Shown: positions 33,116-44,239 of the stretch, piece by piece
Layout: each line of letters starts with the position of its first letter
How positions within the stretch are numbered: position 1 is the stretch's first letter
Assembly: GCA_903772945.1 (NCBI GenBank)
Contig: CAICTM010000006.1
Coordinates: 1 to 64,000, forward strand
Origin: Seminavis robusta
Lineage: Eukaryota; Bacillariophyta; Bacillariophyceae; Naviculales; Naviculaceae
DNA length: 64,000 bases
Reading direction: 5' to 3'
Program-made: the position numbers and the translations under genes
Notes under the pieces: generated by a model
Databases searched by the model: none
What the model was told of the DNA's origin: nothing
The model's input: the letters and a program-made list of their open reading frames with translations, nothing else

Positions 33116-34607
33116 CATCGCCAAAAGTCCCATGACTTCGGAGGTGGTTACCAGCAGACTCTGCCTGCTGAACACATTGGGGAAACCCCCTTGCGTGAAG
33201 TTCGGGAGATCATCCATCTGCCTGAGTATGACAATGACAAGAGCCGCTTGGATTTGGACCCAGAGATTATTGAGGTACCACCAGGGGTTGTTCAACAGTT
33301 ACACAATCTGGTGAGCATCATTGCCAGCCTCTACCAAGATAACCCTTTCCACTCCTTCCAGCATGCAAGCCGTAAGTCCTACCAAGCCTGTTGTCTTTGT
33401 GGCTCATGGTTGTGTACTCAATGATGAGATATCCCTTTGCTGATACTTCCTCCCAGACGTGGTCATGTCTGTCACAAAGCTCATGTCAAGAATTGTTGCC
33501 CCAAGCTCTGCTGACGAGAACAACACAAAGCGTGAGCTGCACGACAATACCTACCGTATGGAATCACTTCCGACCCGTTGACACAGTTTGCATGTGCCTT
33601 CTCCGCCTTGATCCATGACGTGGACCACCAAGGTGTATCCAATGCTCAACTGGTTAAAGAAGGACTTCCCATCGCGTTCAAATATGGGCAGCGTAGTGTT
33701 GCAGAACAGGTAAGCTGTGTCCTTCCAACAACAGCTCTTGCTTGCCATGCCCATGGTCTTGTTGCTGAATTTCCTGTTCCTGTTGGCATTTTGGCAGAAC
33801 TCCTTGGATCTCTCATGGGATTTGCTGATGAAACCAGAACACGCACAGCTACGCACTTGTCTCTTTGAAAAGGAGGAGGATCTTGTCCGTTTCCGACAGC
33901 TCGTAGTGAATGTGAGTGCTTTCAGCTCGCTTGCTTGGCTTTTGCGTTTGGCATCGGGTGATCACTGACTTGAAGTTTTCCATTGCTTGATCCACCAGTC
34001 GGTCATGGCTACTGACATTGTTGACAAGGATTTGAAGGCCCTGAGGAACGGCCGTTGGGAGAAAGCTTTCAAGAATGGTTCTGTTGAAAAGGCTCTGGGT
34101 CAGGACCTTGAGAGCCCCAGGGACTCTGTCAATCGGAAGGCAACCATTGTGGTAAGTGCCTCTCGTTGCTGTTCTTCCTTTGACCCACCTATGATGCTTA
34201 ACGTACCATTTCCTTGCAAACTTCAGATTGAGCACATCATTCAGGCTTCCGACATCTCGCACACAATGCAGCATTGGCATGTCTACCGAAAATGGAACCA
34301 GAACTTGTTTGAAGAGCTCTATGCTGCCTACTTGAATGGCCGCATGGAGAAGGATCCTGTCGAGTTCTGGTACAAGGGTGAATTTGGCTTCTTTGACTTC
34401 TACATCATCCCACTCACCCAGAAGCTCAAGGATTGTGGAGTTTTTGGCATCTCCAGTGATGAACTTCTTCATCATGCCAAGAAGAACAGAGCTGAGTGGG
34501 AGAGGCAGGGCGAACACGCTGTTGCGGAGATGGTTGCGGAATCCCGCCGAAAGTATGGAGTCAAGAGCGCGGATCCTATCGAGGTTCCCAACCCCATTGA
34601 ATGCTAG
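33092..34607 (+). pseudogene. Class I-type 3',5'-cyclic nucleotide phosphodiesterase, 5'-truncated and frameshifted
   Basis: Exons: to 33371, 33457-33709, 33798-33911, 33999-34151 and 34227-34607 (introns of 75-88 bp, all GT...AG and in phase). The catalytic domain is recognisable from about 33184: NPFHSFQHASH metal site, HDVDHQGVSN signature, ASDISHTMQHW metal site, and the C-terminal FFDFYIIPLTQKLKDCGVF block. It would hydrolyse cAMP and/or cGMP. In diatoms such domains usually sit behind membrane and cyclase domains; nothing of that kind lies upstream, and the homology stops at a short repeat. In exon 2 near 33553-33557 about five extra bases (CGTAT) break the frame just before the HDVDH block, so it looks like a recent pseudogene or partial gene copy. 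Confidence 0.85.
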
Positions 34608-36398
34608 ATGGCCATTCTTCCCATGGTCCAGATAGTGGCAAACGCTGCATGGCTTGGTGGTTGGTTGAGAACCAAGTGCAGCTCTATTTTATTTTATGAA
34701 TGCATGTACACATGTGGTTTGCTTGCGATCGGAAGTTTGTTGCCTCCGAGTCGCTTTCCTTCGATCGCTCCATCAGATACATTTAAATTAGGTTCTAGGT
34801 TCTTTCTTTGACTTGGTCCACCCTTGCGATGGCAAAGGCTCGTCTCCCGTTCACACCTTATTACCCAACGACCAGCAAAAATGAGTATCGCTTCCAGTGT
34901 CCTCTCGAGCTCCATCGATCCTGCCTCAGGTGAATCGCACTCGCTCCGGAGGCTCGAACAGAAGAGCAAGTCTACACCCTGCCTCTAGCTTCATGTCCCT
35001 GTCGTCGTTAGTGAAGTGAGTCGACCCAGCGTGCCCGAAGGGATCGTTCGATTGTCGCTTGATAGTCGCAAAACGCAAGGACCTGGGGATGACAATCGGA
35101 TGTGCTTGTTCCCAAATCCCATTGCCTGGTCCGGAAAGGCACCGCCCACAATGAACGTGACGACAAGAGAGGTGCGTTGGGCTACAACGGTTCGTCGCCG
35201 GTTCCATGGTCGTCGTCTATCTCCCATGACAGAGACATGAAGTGCGCAACGAACCTGAAGCGGAAGGAAGACGAGCTTCACAAGGAATGCAGCAATATTG
35301 GAGAATCGAATCTCTCTTTACAACCTTGTCAACGAAGCAGTACACCTTACATCTGGCGCCAGAATGGTGCGAGAGTTGTGCGACGATTCAGCACGTCGAG
35401 TGGTTTTGTGTGCGCCTACTCACCAACCCGACCGAACTGAGAGTGAGTCGAGTGGAGCATTCCTGGAAACTTTCCAGAGGAAGTCTGCTTCCGACGTTTT
35501 TGACGACTCGAAAGCCAGGAGGCGGGCGTTGCTTGCTCCCGGTGCAAAACCACAAACGCGGCCCTTCAAGTTGTCGCTGAAGGCCAAGATCGGAGATCAC
35601 TCTTCCTAGCTAGGTAGCAGAGGGTGCAAGCCTTTCTTACATTCCGCCCATCGCTTGGATTCCAGATCCTTTAATTAATTGCTTCCACGAACCTGCAAAA
35701 GTGGGGCCCAACACAGAAGACGAGCTCCCTGGAGCAATGAAATAAGATCAACTCTCCGCACACTGCGGTACGGGTAGATGAACTCTTGACTCAGTCTTTG
35801 ACTCGACTCATCCCGCCAAATACGGCTTGTGTGGATGTCTAGTACAATATGAGGTTGTCGTATCAAGCATCCACAAACAGTACCGTAGCTGGCACGTTCG
35901 CGTAGCACTAACTATGCGATTGGTCAATAGATACTTCATGACATGCGTCCAGGAAACGCCATCGGTGGCTCCACTCGTCCCATACTGCACGGGCAATCCT
36001 CCAATCGTACAAGGGCACTGGGATTGTCATGTGTGACCTCCATGGCAAAGGGCAGACAACGGTGCGATCGCGTGCTTGAATGGCCGTTCCCGCAATGTGA
36101 TGGCCAAACATTCGATCAAGGGTCGGAGTGCCAAACTAAAATGGAGCTTTCTGGGAGAGAGTGTTGTCTTGCGTGCCGCGCTTGCTCGAGTTAGATATGC
36201 AGCCAAGAGAAACCTCTAGCTAGTAGAGAAAACGAAGAAAAATCACATTGATCGATCGGTGGCGGATTTGCTATCATCCAGGTGGAATTGCTTTCCTACT
36301 AGATACCGGTTGATAGACGTGAATGCTGCGCTGTACAAGCAAATTGTCGAATCATCATTGCCATGACGGCTGTCTATTGTCCTATTTTTTTTTTAAAA
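34608..36398. other. Intergenic, possible decayed gene at 34880-35610
   Basis: ATG 34881 (MSIASSVLSSSIDPAS...) opens a short frame, and coding-like composition continues with frame changes to a 103-codon frame at 35298-35609 (ISLYNLVNEAVHLTSGARMVRELCDDSARR). This may be a decayed or intron-rich gene. I cannot assign splice sites or a family. The rest (35610-36398) shows nothing. Confidence 0.35.
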
Positions 36399-37100
36399 TC
36401 AATCCTTGTATTGAATAATGGCCTCAATTTCCACCGACACATCCAACGGGAGTGTATTGGTTCCAATGGCACTACGAGCATGGTACCCAGCTTCTTTTCC
36501 AAATACTTCCATCAAGACGTCCGAGCAGCCATTCATTACCAGGTGTTGTTCTTTGAAGGAATCCGTGGATTGAACAATGCCAAAGACCTTGAATTGAATT
36601 GGATAGAATCGAATCAGATTAAGAAAAAGGCAAAAATGCAATGGGAAAGGAACAAAGGGTTAGCAGCAAACCACACAAAGAGCTCAGGCCCACACGACAC
36701 ATTTTTAATAATGCCAAATTCGTACCTTGACAACCTGCTCCACTCGATCGAGATCCCCCAGCTGTGCCTTGAGAGTGGAGACAATTGCCAAACCAGCTTG
36801 ACGGGCTGCTGCGTAGCCATGTTCCACGCTCTCGCCTTCCGGGCCAATCTTTCCCGTGGTAAGGTCTCCGTTGCTGTTGAGGGGAAGGTGTCCCGAAACG
36901 TACATTGTATTGCCTTGGGCATAACAGCAAATGTCGTAGTTCGCCTTGGGAGCGGATGCTGGAGGAAGTGTAATGCCCAATTCTTCCAGACGCTTCTCAA
37001 TGTGCACAAAGCGAGCGGATGCTGCCGCCGATGGCGTTGTCATTCGGCCATTCAGAAGTGATCGTTTGGAAAGAGTCGAAAGAGCGGATCGAGACAACAT
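36399..37100 (-). CDS. RidA/YjgF family protein, probably mitochondrial
   Basis: Two exons, 37100-36726 and 36587-36399 (intron 36588-36725, GTACGA...AAG); 187 residues. The first 30 residues (MLSRSALSTLSKRSLLNGRMTTPSAAASARF) are basic and Ser-rich without acids, a typical mitochondrial presequence. The RidA domain follows: ICCYAQGNTMYVSGHLPLN, then the EHGYAAARQAGLAIVSTLKAQLGDLDRVEQVVKV helix block, and HARSAIGTNTLPLDVSVEIEAI with the conserved Arg that binds the carboxylate of enamine/imine intermediates. RidA proteins hydrolyse reactive 2-aminoacrylate-type products of PLP enzymes. It is somewhat longer than bacterial RidA because of the presequence and a loop (GDLTTGKIGPEGES), as in the YjgF subgroup. 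Confidence 0.93.
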
Positions 37101-39264
37101 CTTGTTCTTGTTTGTTCTGGATTGATGATTTCAGGAATACAACTACCAAACCACGAGAATGTTCCCGTCTCACTTTCAAGTTAGGTTAGCCAAAGAAATG
37201 CACGCAAGGATAACCTGCCAAGGAAGCAAGGAACGGAAGGAATCGACTCTCAAGAGGGGCTTGGATTTCAAGGCGACATCATTGGAAGGTGGCTTCCATC
37301 CAGCACTTCGTTCCCCAACAGGTCCCATCGCAAGTAGTTGCGTACTACCGTACGCCGCTGATGGCGGAAGAAGAGAGGGGTACGTCAGTGTTTGGGCTCA
37401 TTCGTGCCTTGTCGGATGGAAATCCTCAAGGATCTGCCTGTTCCGTTTCGACTCCTCGAAGGTCTCGGGGTTTTGGGTTTTGACAAGCGACCAGTCACCA
37501 GGTCGGAAAGAAGAAGACATGTCATGTCATGGTAGGCCCGTGATGCTGTCCTTGTGCCCATTCGAACACTGGATCCGGACCCCTCCCTGGGTTTCCATTT
37601 ACACCCCCAAGAAGCAACGCCGGCAACGGCTACCGCAACTGCAATAGTCCCGTCTCCACGGGAAGACTTTGTAGCGATGTTGGGTTGATGCAGCACGACA
37701 GAGTATCACTTTGGCTATGCTGGCTGTACCAGTGTGTTTCGTGGTGTGTTTGTACATGCATTGTGCAAGACTCGAGTGACGTCCGGGTTTTATTTGGATG
37801 CCGATGTTCGGATGCGGATGGTCTTTTGTCAGGCTTTTACGATACGGTACTATAGGCACACGGTTTCAAGCCTTACTCTGGCTGGAGTTGACTTTCAACC
37901 GCTTGGTTTTACTCTAGATCACTGTTCTTCTCGAATTCTACACTAGCTACTACCGGTAGGTGAGGCAACTAGCTGAACAGCATGCCAGTAACGCAGTCAC
38001 TGGCTAGTAGCTAGAGGATGGAGATCCTGCTTTACACCTGCCAAGAGAAAACGGGGGCACTTCTATTACTTCCAGAAACGTAGTACCGGTAGGGTACCAT
38101 ACCATACGAAGTACTGTACAGTCCAACTCTGATCAGGCCAAGTGACCAATGCTACGAACGACGCACCTCCCGCCTGCTGGACCTTTAGCTAATAGATTGG
38201 ATCTGGTACAGTACTGGACCAAAAAGGAAAGGCTTTTGATCATACATTGCGCGAGCGGCAATTCATGATACCGGTACTAGCTAGCAAGAGGCAGAGATCC
38301 AATAAAGAAGCGGCAATTCGTGATAGCAATAGTGCCCACGATCTACTAGAGCTCCTTCTTGAGATTGCGTGGGTGGCGGAAATTCATGGTAGCAAGATCA
38401 AGCTCCAGGTCGAGATCCAATAGGAGCGGTACCTGTACCGGTATTGGTAGTAATTCATGATACTAGTAGTAATAACGCCCAAGATTGACAGAGATCCAAT
38501 GCAACGGCGCCAATGCAGCAAAAGCACCCACGACCATGCCCGATCTGTTTTGTCGCGCCTATCTTTGGATCATCCATCAGTTTGCGGTAAAGCCTGTCAG
38601 TCCTTGCGGTACCGGTACCGTCCACACACAGTCACATGCTCTGGCAGTTTGCATAACTTCTGTCAATTGCGAACAGTGCTACCAGCTTCCCGCGGGTAAC
38701 CACAATGGCGCCCTTCAACGATGTGGGACATCATGGCTCAATCATAACATGTTTCAGTGCCGTTAGAATTGTGGAGGGCCTTTCACTTTTACCGCCGTTT
38801 TATAAGAGCTTCCAAAGCAACGGGAGATCACTGGCAACAACTTAACGTTGGATTTCGGTCTTCAGCTTGAAGCGATTTGAACGTGAACACAAACCGAATG
38901 ACCTTCACTCATCGCTCTAATTACTCACAAGAATTCAAAAAAAGGTAAACTGCCACCAACCTTTGGTTCTTTCGGTACCGTAACCGAAATCCTCCGAAAT
39001 CTTTAGTGTATTTCCCGATGTAAAAGCGTTAAACGATATCTTGGTGATTAGCCAAGACCTGTCTATGTGACATCTCAAAGTAACGGTAGGACAAAATGAG
39101 ATCCAAGTCTCCACTCTTTGGTGCCTGATCCAGATTGTCATTCATTAGGTGCCGTATTTGAGAAAGAAACCAAGGCATCACTTTCCTGGCAACGCAAAAA
39201 ACAAATTCTTCTGCTGATCTCATTGTTATCTATCTGATAGATTCGATTGATTCTTGCATCGCCA
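37101..39264. other. Intergenic, no supported gene
   Basis: Overlapping frames occur at 37159-37696 on both strands without family resemblance. 37900-38480 holds repeated GGTACCGGTA-type words and three loose copies of a GGCAATTC(A/G)TGATA motif (38260-38460). No RNA gene was recognised. Confidence 0.45.
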
Positions 39265-41106
39265 ATGATGACTATGTTTGCCAAGGTAGCCTTGTTGGTA
39301 TTATCTTTGCTCCAGCTTGGAGTTGTGGATGCTCAGAACTGTGGCGTGAGCCGCCGTCGCCCATGGAGATCCCTCTCTTGTCAAGAACAGCAGGCGTACA
39401 TTGATGCGGTGGTGTTGATGAAAAACAGTGGAATCTACGATGAGATTACTCGCGTCCATCAGAACTCTGGCAATGACAACCATTTCGTGCCTCCCTTTTT
39501 GCCCTTTCATCGCTGGCTGATTTGGATCTTTGAGAGGGAGATGCAGCGAATGACAGGCACTTGCATCACTGTCCCGTACTGGGATTGGGAGCGTGGTTCC
39601 AGAGGCCAAGCAGTAGCGCCCATTCTCATGCCATGGTCCTTTGGAAGCAACAATGGTGGAGGATGCACCACCGATGGAATCACTCGAAACTGGAGAGTAG
39701 CTGAAAATGGCGGATGCCTTATCCGTCGATTTCAAAACCAGATTGGCTTGATTCGTGATGGTAAGTCGATTCTAGCCAATACATGTTTTGGTACAGTATT
39801 GATTGGACGTGGTGAAAATATTGGCCAAGCCTCATTATTGCGTTTTTCTTTGATTCATTATCATTCTAGTGGAGATTTTGAACCGAATTGTCAACCAGCC
39901 AACCCATGCTCAATTCTGGCCTTCGTACGAAGCTGCCCCTCACACAAACCCTCATGACTATATCGGTGGCCCTATGGAAGGTTTCTGGGCTCCTGATGAT
40001 CCAATCTTTCATTTGCATCAGTAAGTCAAGTTGTGCAGAAGCGAATCGAATCAACACCACCATTTTTCTCACTGATGGAATCTGTTTTTGCGCCCCATAC
40101 AACAACAACAACAAATCAATTAGTTCCAATGTTGACCGACACTTCGCTCTTTGGCAGAACTTCCATAACCACGATGGCGTACCCGTGGGTCAACTGGGTG
40201 GACAGGTACGTTGGGATATTTTGCCATTTTTTATTTTGCTAAAACTTTGATGCTGGAAGAGAAACTAACTCAAGCTCTGCCCTCGCAAATAAATAATGCG
40301 TACTACAGCACTACAGCGCCAACATTGATGCTCCCATGCGAATCCGTCAAGGACCACGTGTCAGCTTTAATGCTCCGGGTACAAACCGTCCTCCAACCAT
40401 CCGAGAAGTCATGATGATTCGAGGTGGGATCATTAATGTTCAATACGTCGATGACGAACTAGCTCTGATGCTTCAGAGAACTGACCCTAGGTTTGACAAC
40501 AATCCAGGATGGCATGTTCCCGGGACTGTTCCAACCCGAGGATGTAGCGCCAATGGTGGCGGTGGAAATCCCCCTCAAGGAGGAGGCGGCGGTGGAAATC
40601 CCCCTCAAGGAGGAGGCGGTGGTGGTAATCCCCCTCAAGGAGGAGGCGGTGGTGGTAACCCCCCTCAAGGTGGTGGACAGCAACCACAGTGCCAACGAGT
40701 TGGCCAGCGATGCCAACGCAACCGACACTGCTGCAGTGGCCAGTGCCGACGAAGTACTGGCAGATGCCGTCGCAGGAGGAATGGCGAACGTCGTGCACTC
40801 GAAGAAGGATTGGAAGCGCCTCACTTTTCGAGCCCGTGGTTGGAAGATCGTTGGACCGAGCTCATGTCGATGGAGGAATACCGCAACAACAGTGGACGAA
40901 TCTGGCAAGTCTTGGGCCGTGAAGACTGTGAACGCAGGGCCGCTATTGCTGCCGCCAACAACGACAACCTCATTGACGGTCCCTCGCCTCTCAGTGTGGT
41001 GAAGCATCACGCCAATGTCACCAGCTATTACGTGACGAGAGACAACATCTACGTCGATGGCAACTTGACTACCATGTTTGACTGTCATCATGCCATTGAC
41101 ATCTAG
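39265..41106 (+). CDS. Secreted tyrosinase (type-3 copper) with Gly-rich linker and Cys-rich tail
   Basis: Exons 39265-39760, 39870-40020, 40124-40205 and 40309-41106; 508 residues, introns of about 103-109 bp. The signal peptide is MMTMFAKVALLVLSLLQLGVVDA-Q. CuA site: RVHQNSG and FLPFHRWLIWIFE, then VPYWDWE. CuB site: HTNPHDYIGGPM, then FWAPDDPIFHLHHSNVDRHFALWQ. All expected His ligand positions appear present. Such enzymes oxidise phenols to quinones, in or outside the cell wall. Four tandem NPPQGGGGGG units (40558-40678) lead to a basic six-Cys module (CQRVGQRCQRNRHCCSGQCRRSTGRC), knottin-like in spacing, and a C-terminal extension. An RRRR/RR site after it could be a processing point. The crosslinking role (wall or adhesive protein) is inference. 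Confidence 0.93.
40558..40678 (+). repeat. Coding minisatellite, NPPQGGGGGG x4
   Basis: Four units of 30 bp (AATCCCCCTCAAGGAGGAGG plus GCGGTGGT variants) are in frame inside the tyrosinase gene. The units are nearly identical at DNA level, so copy number may vary between alleles. Confidence 0.9.
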
Positions 41107-42149
41107 ATTTGCCTTGAGGAGCGTTGCGTGATTTCATTAGAGTAATTATTTGTCGACGCTGCTCTGCAGTACCGGTATTGGTGGTGACCTGTGGAAGGTC
41201 TCCTGTTGAAGGCAATGCTGGATTGAATCGAATCAAATCATTCGGAACGTAGCAAGTACAATCTGGCTATGATGTGGCGTTTGGTTATGGATGGTGGCTC
41301 TGTTGCTCGGAACAAAGGTAATCATAGTGTTTTCATTTACATACATACAAGAAGAACAGGCGGCAGGAATTAGATATGATCTACAAAGATCAGCTCGAGC
41401 TAATTGTATCTATTTTTGCGTTTTGATTGTCTTTTGTGGCTCCCCGATGGTTTTGCTGCTGGCTGACTTCTTTCCATCTGGTTTTTGATCACTGCATGTA
41501 TCATACCATCTCCTGGGCAGTACTGGTAGCCAGCTTGCGAAGCATGACGTTGCTCAACACCGTGGCACTTTTTGACCTGTTGGGGCCAGGGATGGCTCTC
41601 CTCGTCATAGCTACGAACCTTCTCTGCAGCCAGTCACCAGCCATCTCTCCACTGTTGTAGTCATCGTCGCTACCCAGTTGCTTCTCCTCTCTCCCTGACC
41701 TGATCTTCTCTGCCAGTCTCTGCATCCACCGTGCGTCTTGAGGACCAGCCAGGACCTTTCTCCTCTTCAAACCTTCTTGGGCATTGGCCATCAAGGAATG
41801 CTGGCTGCCTTCGACACTATTTGCTCCCTTCTTTTTGGTCGCATTCTTTCTTTTTGATTCGATTCATTCCATTTAGTTTCTGGCAAACTACCTGCATGTG
41901 CCATTCTTCGAGAAAGTTTGAGAGGGTCGGGTGCTTGGTCTGGGTCTAGCTAGTAGTAGCTAGCAATGCATAGTCTAGCTAGTTTTGGGGCAAGACAGGC
42001 ACGGTACCGGTACCATGCAGACCGACTTGCAGGCTTAAAGGCTGCAACCTGTTTTTTGACCCTCCCCAGCCAAAACAACAGCAGCACGCTATTGGTTTGC
42101 TTCGAGAGCAATCCTATTCTATCCTATCTATTGAATAGAGTATACTAGA
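41107..42149. other. Intergenic, nothing firm
   Basis: A minus-strand frame of 97 codons at 41501-41794 is Arg/Lys-rich but has no recognisable feature. The rest shows scattered CTAGCTAG and GGTACCGG palindromes. Confidence 0.45.
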
Positions 42150-43826
42150 ATGCGTGAGATCCCCAAGCTGCAAGTGTTGTGTCTTCGTGCCGTCGGATCT
42201 CAATCCTGCAGCGCCGAGGAGACGTTTGCAGTCCACCAAGAAACGAACGAACCGAGTCGAGCATCCAAGCTGCTTCGTAGTTTTCATCAGCGACCTGTCA
42301 TAGATGATGACAACAACGATAATGACAATGATGATGAAGAAGAAAAGACTCTTCGGAATGTCCCCATGTCGCGAAGTGTCTGTGTGGGCAAGGGATCCTC
42401 TCGAAGAGCGCAAGCCAACGACGTGGACCTCAATCATCCCCTGATTGCACATCATGCTATTAATACCACTGGTACTAGTGGTGATAATGGCAATAATGGC
42501 GATAATGATAAGCAAGAAGTAGTGCTCATTATGGAACATGGCAATCCTGCCCTGGACTGTCTTCAATCCTACATTGACTCGTTGGTGGAACTGGGACGAA
42601 TGGATGACAATCGGATGGGCATTCATTTCTTTGAAGAATGGCGAAACAATGTCCTCGTGGGAGCCGGCAAACCACTGCCCGCAGCTAGCAGCAATAGCAA
42701 TAATAAACCAGAAGGGGACGAAAAAAATTCATCACAAGAACCAGAAGAACCTCCTCGCAAACGCACTCGTCGAAGAGGAAGCGACAGTGACCATAACAAC
42801 AATTCCACTCTAAGATTGCGTGTCAAAAAACAGGGACCACCACCTCCTTTGGGAAGTATCTCACTCAACAATTGTGCCATTGGACAGGAAACACTTGAAG
42901 CCATGAGAGACAGTGGCATGGGAGTACACATTGGTGTACTCGATTTGACCGGAATTTACAATCTCAACGATACCATGTTGGAACAATTACTACCCCATTG
43001 TCCCAACATTCAACGGCTCTCATTCAAAAACTGCAGACGAGTCACCTGTAACAGTTTGCAAATACTGGCACAGTATCAAACCAAATTGAAATTCCTCGAT
43101 ATTGGAGGCGTCTACAACATTACACCCGATGAAGTCATTGAGACGATTGTAGTGGGAAACAACAGCAACAGCAATAACAACAACAAAAAGAAGAATAAAA
43201 AGAACACGATACCCTGTCCCGACTTGATCGAATTGCACGTCAGTGGCTTGGGATGGAACGATCATCTCTTGAAAATGGTAGTCTCGTGCTCGGGGGAATA
43301 CGACGACGATGAAGACGACTACGATGATGTAGACCACAACAACCAACAACAACGACCTTGGAAGGCACTCAGTTTTGGATTCTCCATGAACCTCACATCC
43401 TTGGTACTGCGGCAATCCCTCTCCAAAGTATCTTCCTCGCTCATTTCTTTGGCATTGCACTTTTGTGAATACGTCGTCGACAATGCCCTCATGGGCATGC
43501 TCGGACGCAATCTACCACACGTCAAGTACCTGGATGTCAGAGGCAATCCCAGTCTGAATAGCATGACCGGGTGGTTTGATGGCAGAGCATCGGCCGATTT
43601 TAATCGAGTGGGAGACGAAAATGCTCGTCACGAAGGCAGCCATCCGGAAGAAGCAAGTGACGAGGAGGGAAATGCGGCCAACGTGCAGGAACTCACAGTT
43701 CTCGCGAGATTCACGGGCATTACCAAGGCATCGTTGGAAGATACACTTCGCATTCATCCTGTTCAAGCCGCCAAGCTCAAGTGCTTTCTGGATGGCAGTG
43801 GAATTGGAGTCGGAATCTACCGATAG
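42150..43826 (+). CDS. Leucine-rich repeat (AMN1/FBXL-like) protein
   Basis: Single exon from ATG 42150, 558 residues. The N-terminal 220 residues are low-complexity (Asp/Asn runs, an NGNNGDND tract, and a PPRKRTRRR nuclear-localisation-like cluster). From about residue 235 Cys-containing leucine-rich repeats appear: GSISLNNCAIGQETLEAM, IGVLDLTGIYNLNDTMLEQLLPHCPNIQRLSFKNCRRVTCNSLQILAQ, LKFLDIGGVYNITPDEVI, and again SLISLALHFCEYVVDNALMGMLGRNLPHVKYLDVRGN. That is the pattern of substrate-binding LRRs in F-box proteins and AMN1. No F-box is seen, and an acidic/Asn-rich insertion splits the repeats. A protein-interaction role in the nucleus is likely; the partner is unknown. Confidence 0.75.
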   Translation: MREIPKLQVLCLRAVGSQSCSAEETFAVHQETNEPSRASKLLRSFHQRPVIDDDNNDNDNDDEEEKTLRNVPMSRSVCVGKGSSRRAQANDVDLNHPLIAHHAINTTGTSGDNGNNGDNDKQEVVLIMEHGNPALDCLQSYIDSLVELGRMDDNRMGIHFFEEWRNNVLVGAGKPLPAASSNSNNKPEGDEKNSSQEPEEPPRKRTRRRGSDSDHNNNSTLRLRVKKQGPPPPLGSISLNNCAIGQETLEAMRDSGMGVHIGVLDLTGIYNLNDTMLEQLLPHCPNIQRLSFKNCRRVTCNSLQILAQYQTKLKFLDIGGVYNITPDEVIETIVVGNNSNSNNNNKKKNKKNTIPCPDLIELHVSGLGWNDHLLKMVVSCSGEYDDDEDDYDDVDHNNQQQRPWKALSFGFSMNLTSLVLRQSLSKVSSSLISLALHFCEYVVDNALMGMLGRNLPHVKYLDVRGNPSLNSMTGWFDGRASADFNRVGDENARHEGSHPEEASDEEGNAANVQELTVLARFTGITKASLEDTLRIHPVQAAKLKCFLDGSGIGVGIYR

Positions 43827-44239
43827 ATTCAAAGCGTACAGTACAAAAAACGAATGTACTGTACTGTACAGCCGTAGCAGTAAATGAATTAAATTAAATT
43901 CGATTCATCGGCCATCTTTATACATTGTATAATACGATACAAAATACGTCTCTGGGCAAAAGAATCCCAACGTTGGTTTCATTCTTTCAACTCGACGTTT
44001 TCTTGCTGTTGACAAAACCGATACAAAAATTCTTGCCATGCATGCATGCGTAGACTCGACCTCAATCAATCGGTTGCTCAAAAGTTGTGTTCCGATCAAC
44101 GTCTTTTGGTTTCGTCGCTGGCTGCCGTTTCCTGCAAACTCTGTTGTTGTAGTGTAGTGGTATACTAGGACTACGAGTACGGAACAAAAGCAAACTATGA
44201 ATGAATGAATGGCATTCATCCAAGGCATTCATTAATTCA
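43827..44239. other. Convergent intergenic region
   Basis: 3' flanks of the LRR and ArfGAP genes. Nothing recognised apart from repeated CATT/GAATG words near 44195-44235. Confidence 0.5.

Noticed and set aside
37159-37647. 162-codon plus-strand frame upstream of the RidA gene
   Set aside because: Overlaps a minus-strand frame of similar quality and lacks any recognisable segment. It may still be real, but I cannot support it.
41501-41794. 97-codon Arg/Lys-rich minus-strand frame
   Set aside because: Short, no homology seen, no start context or neighbouring exon.
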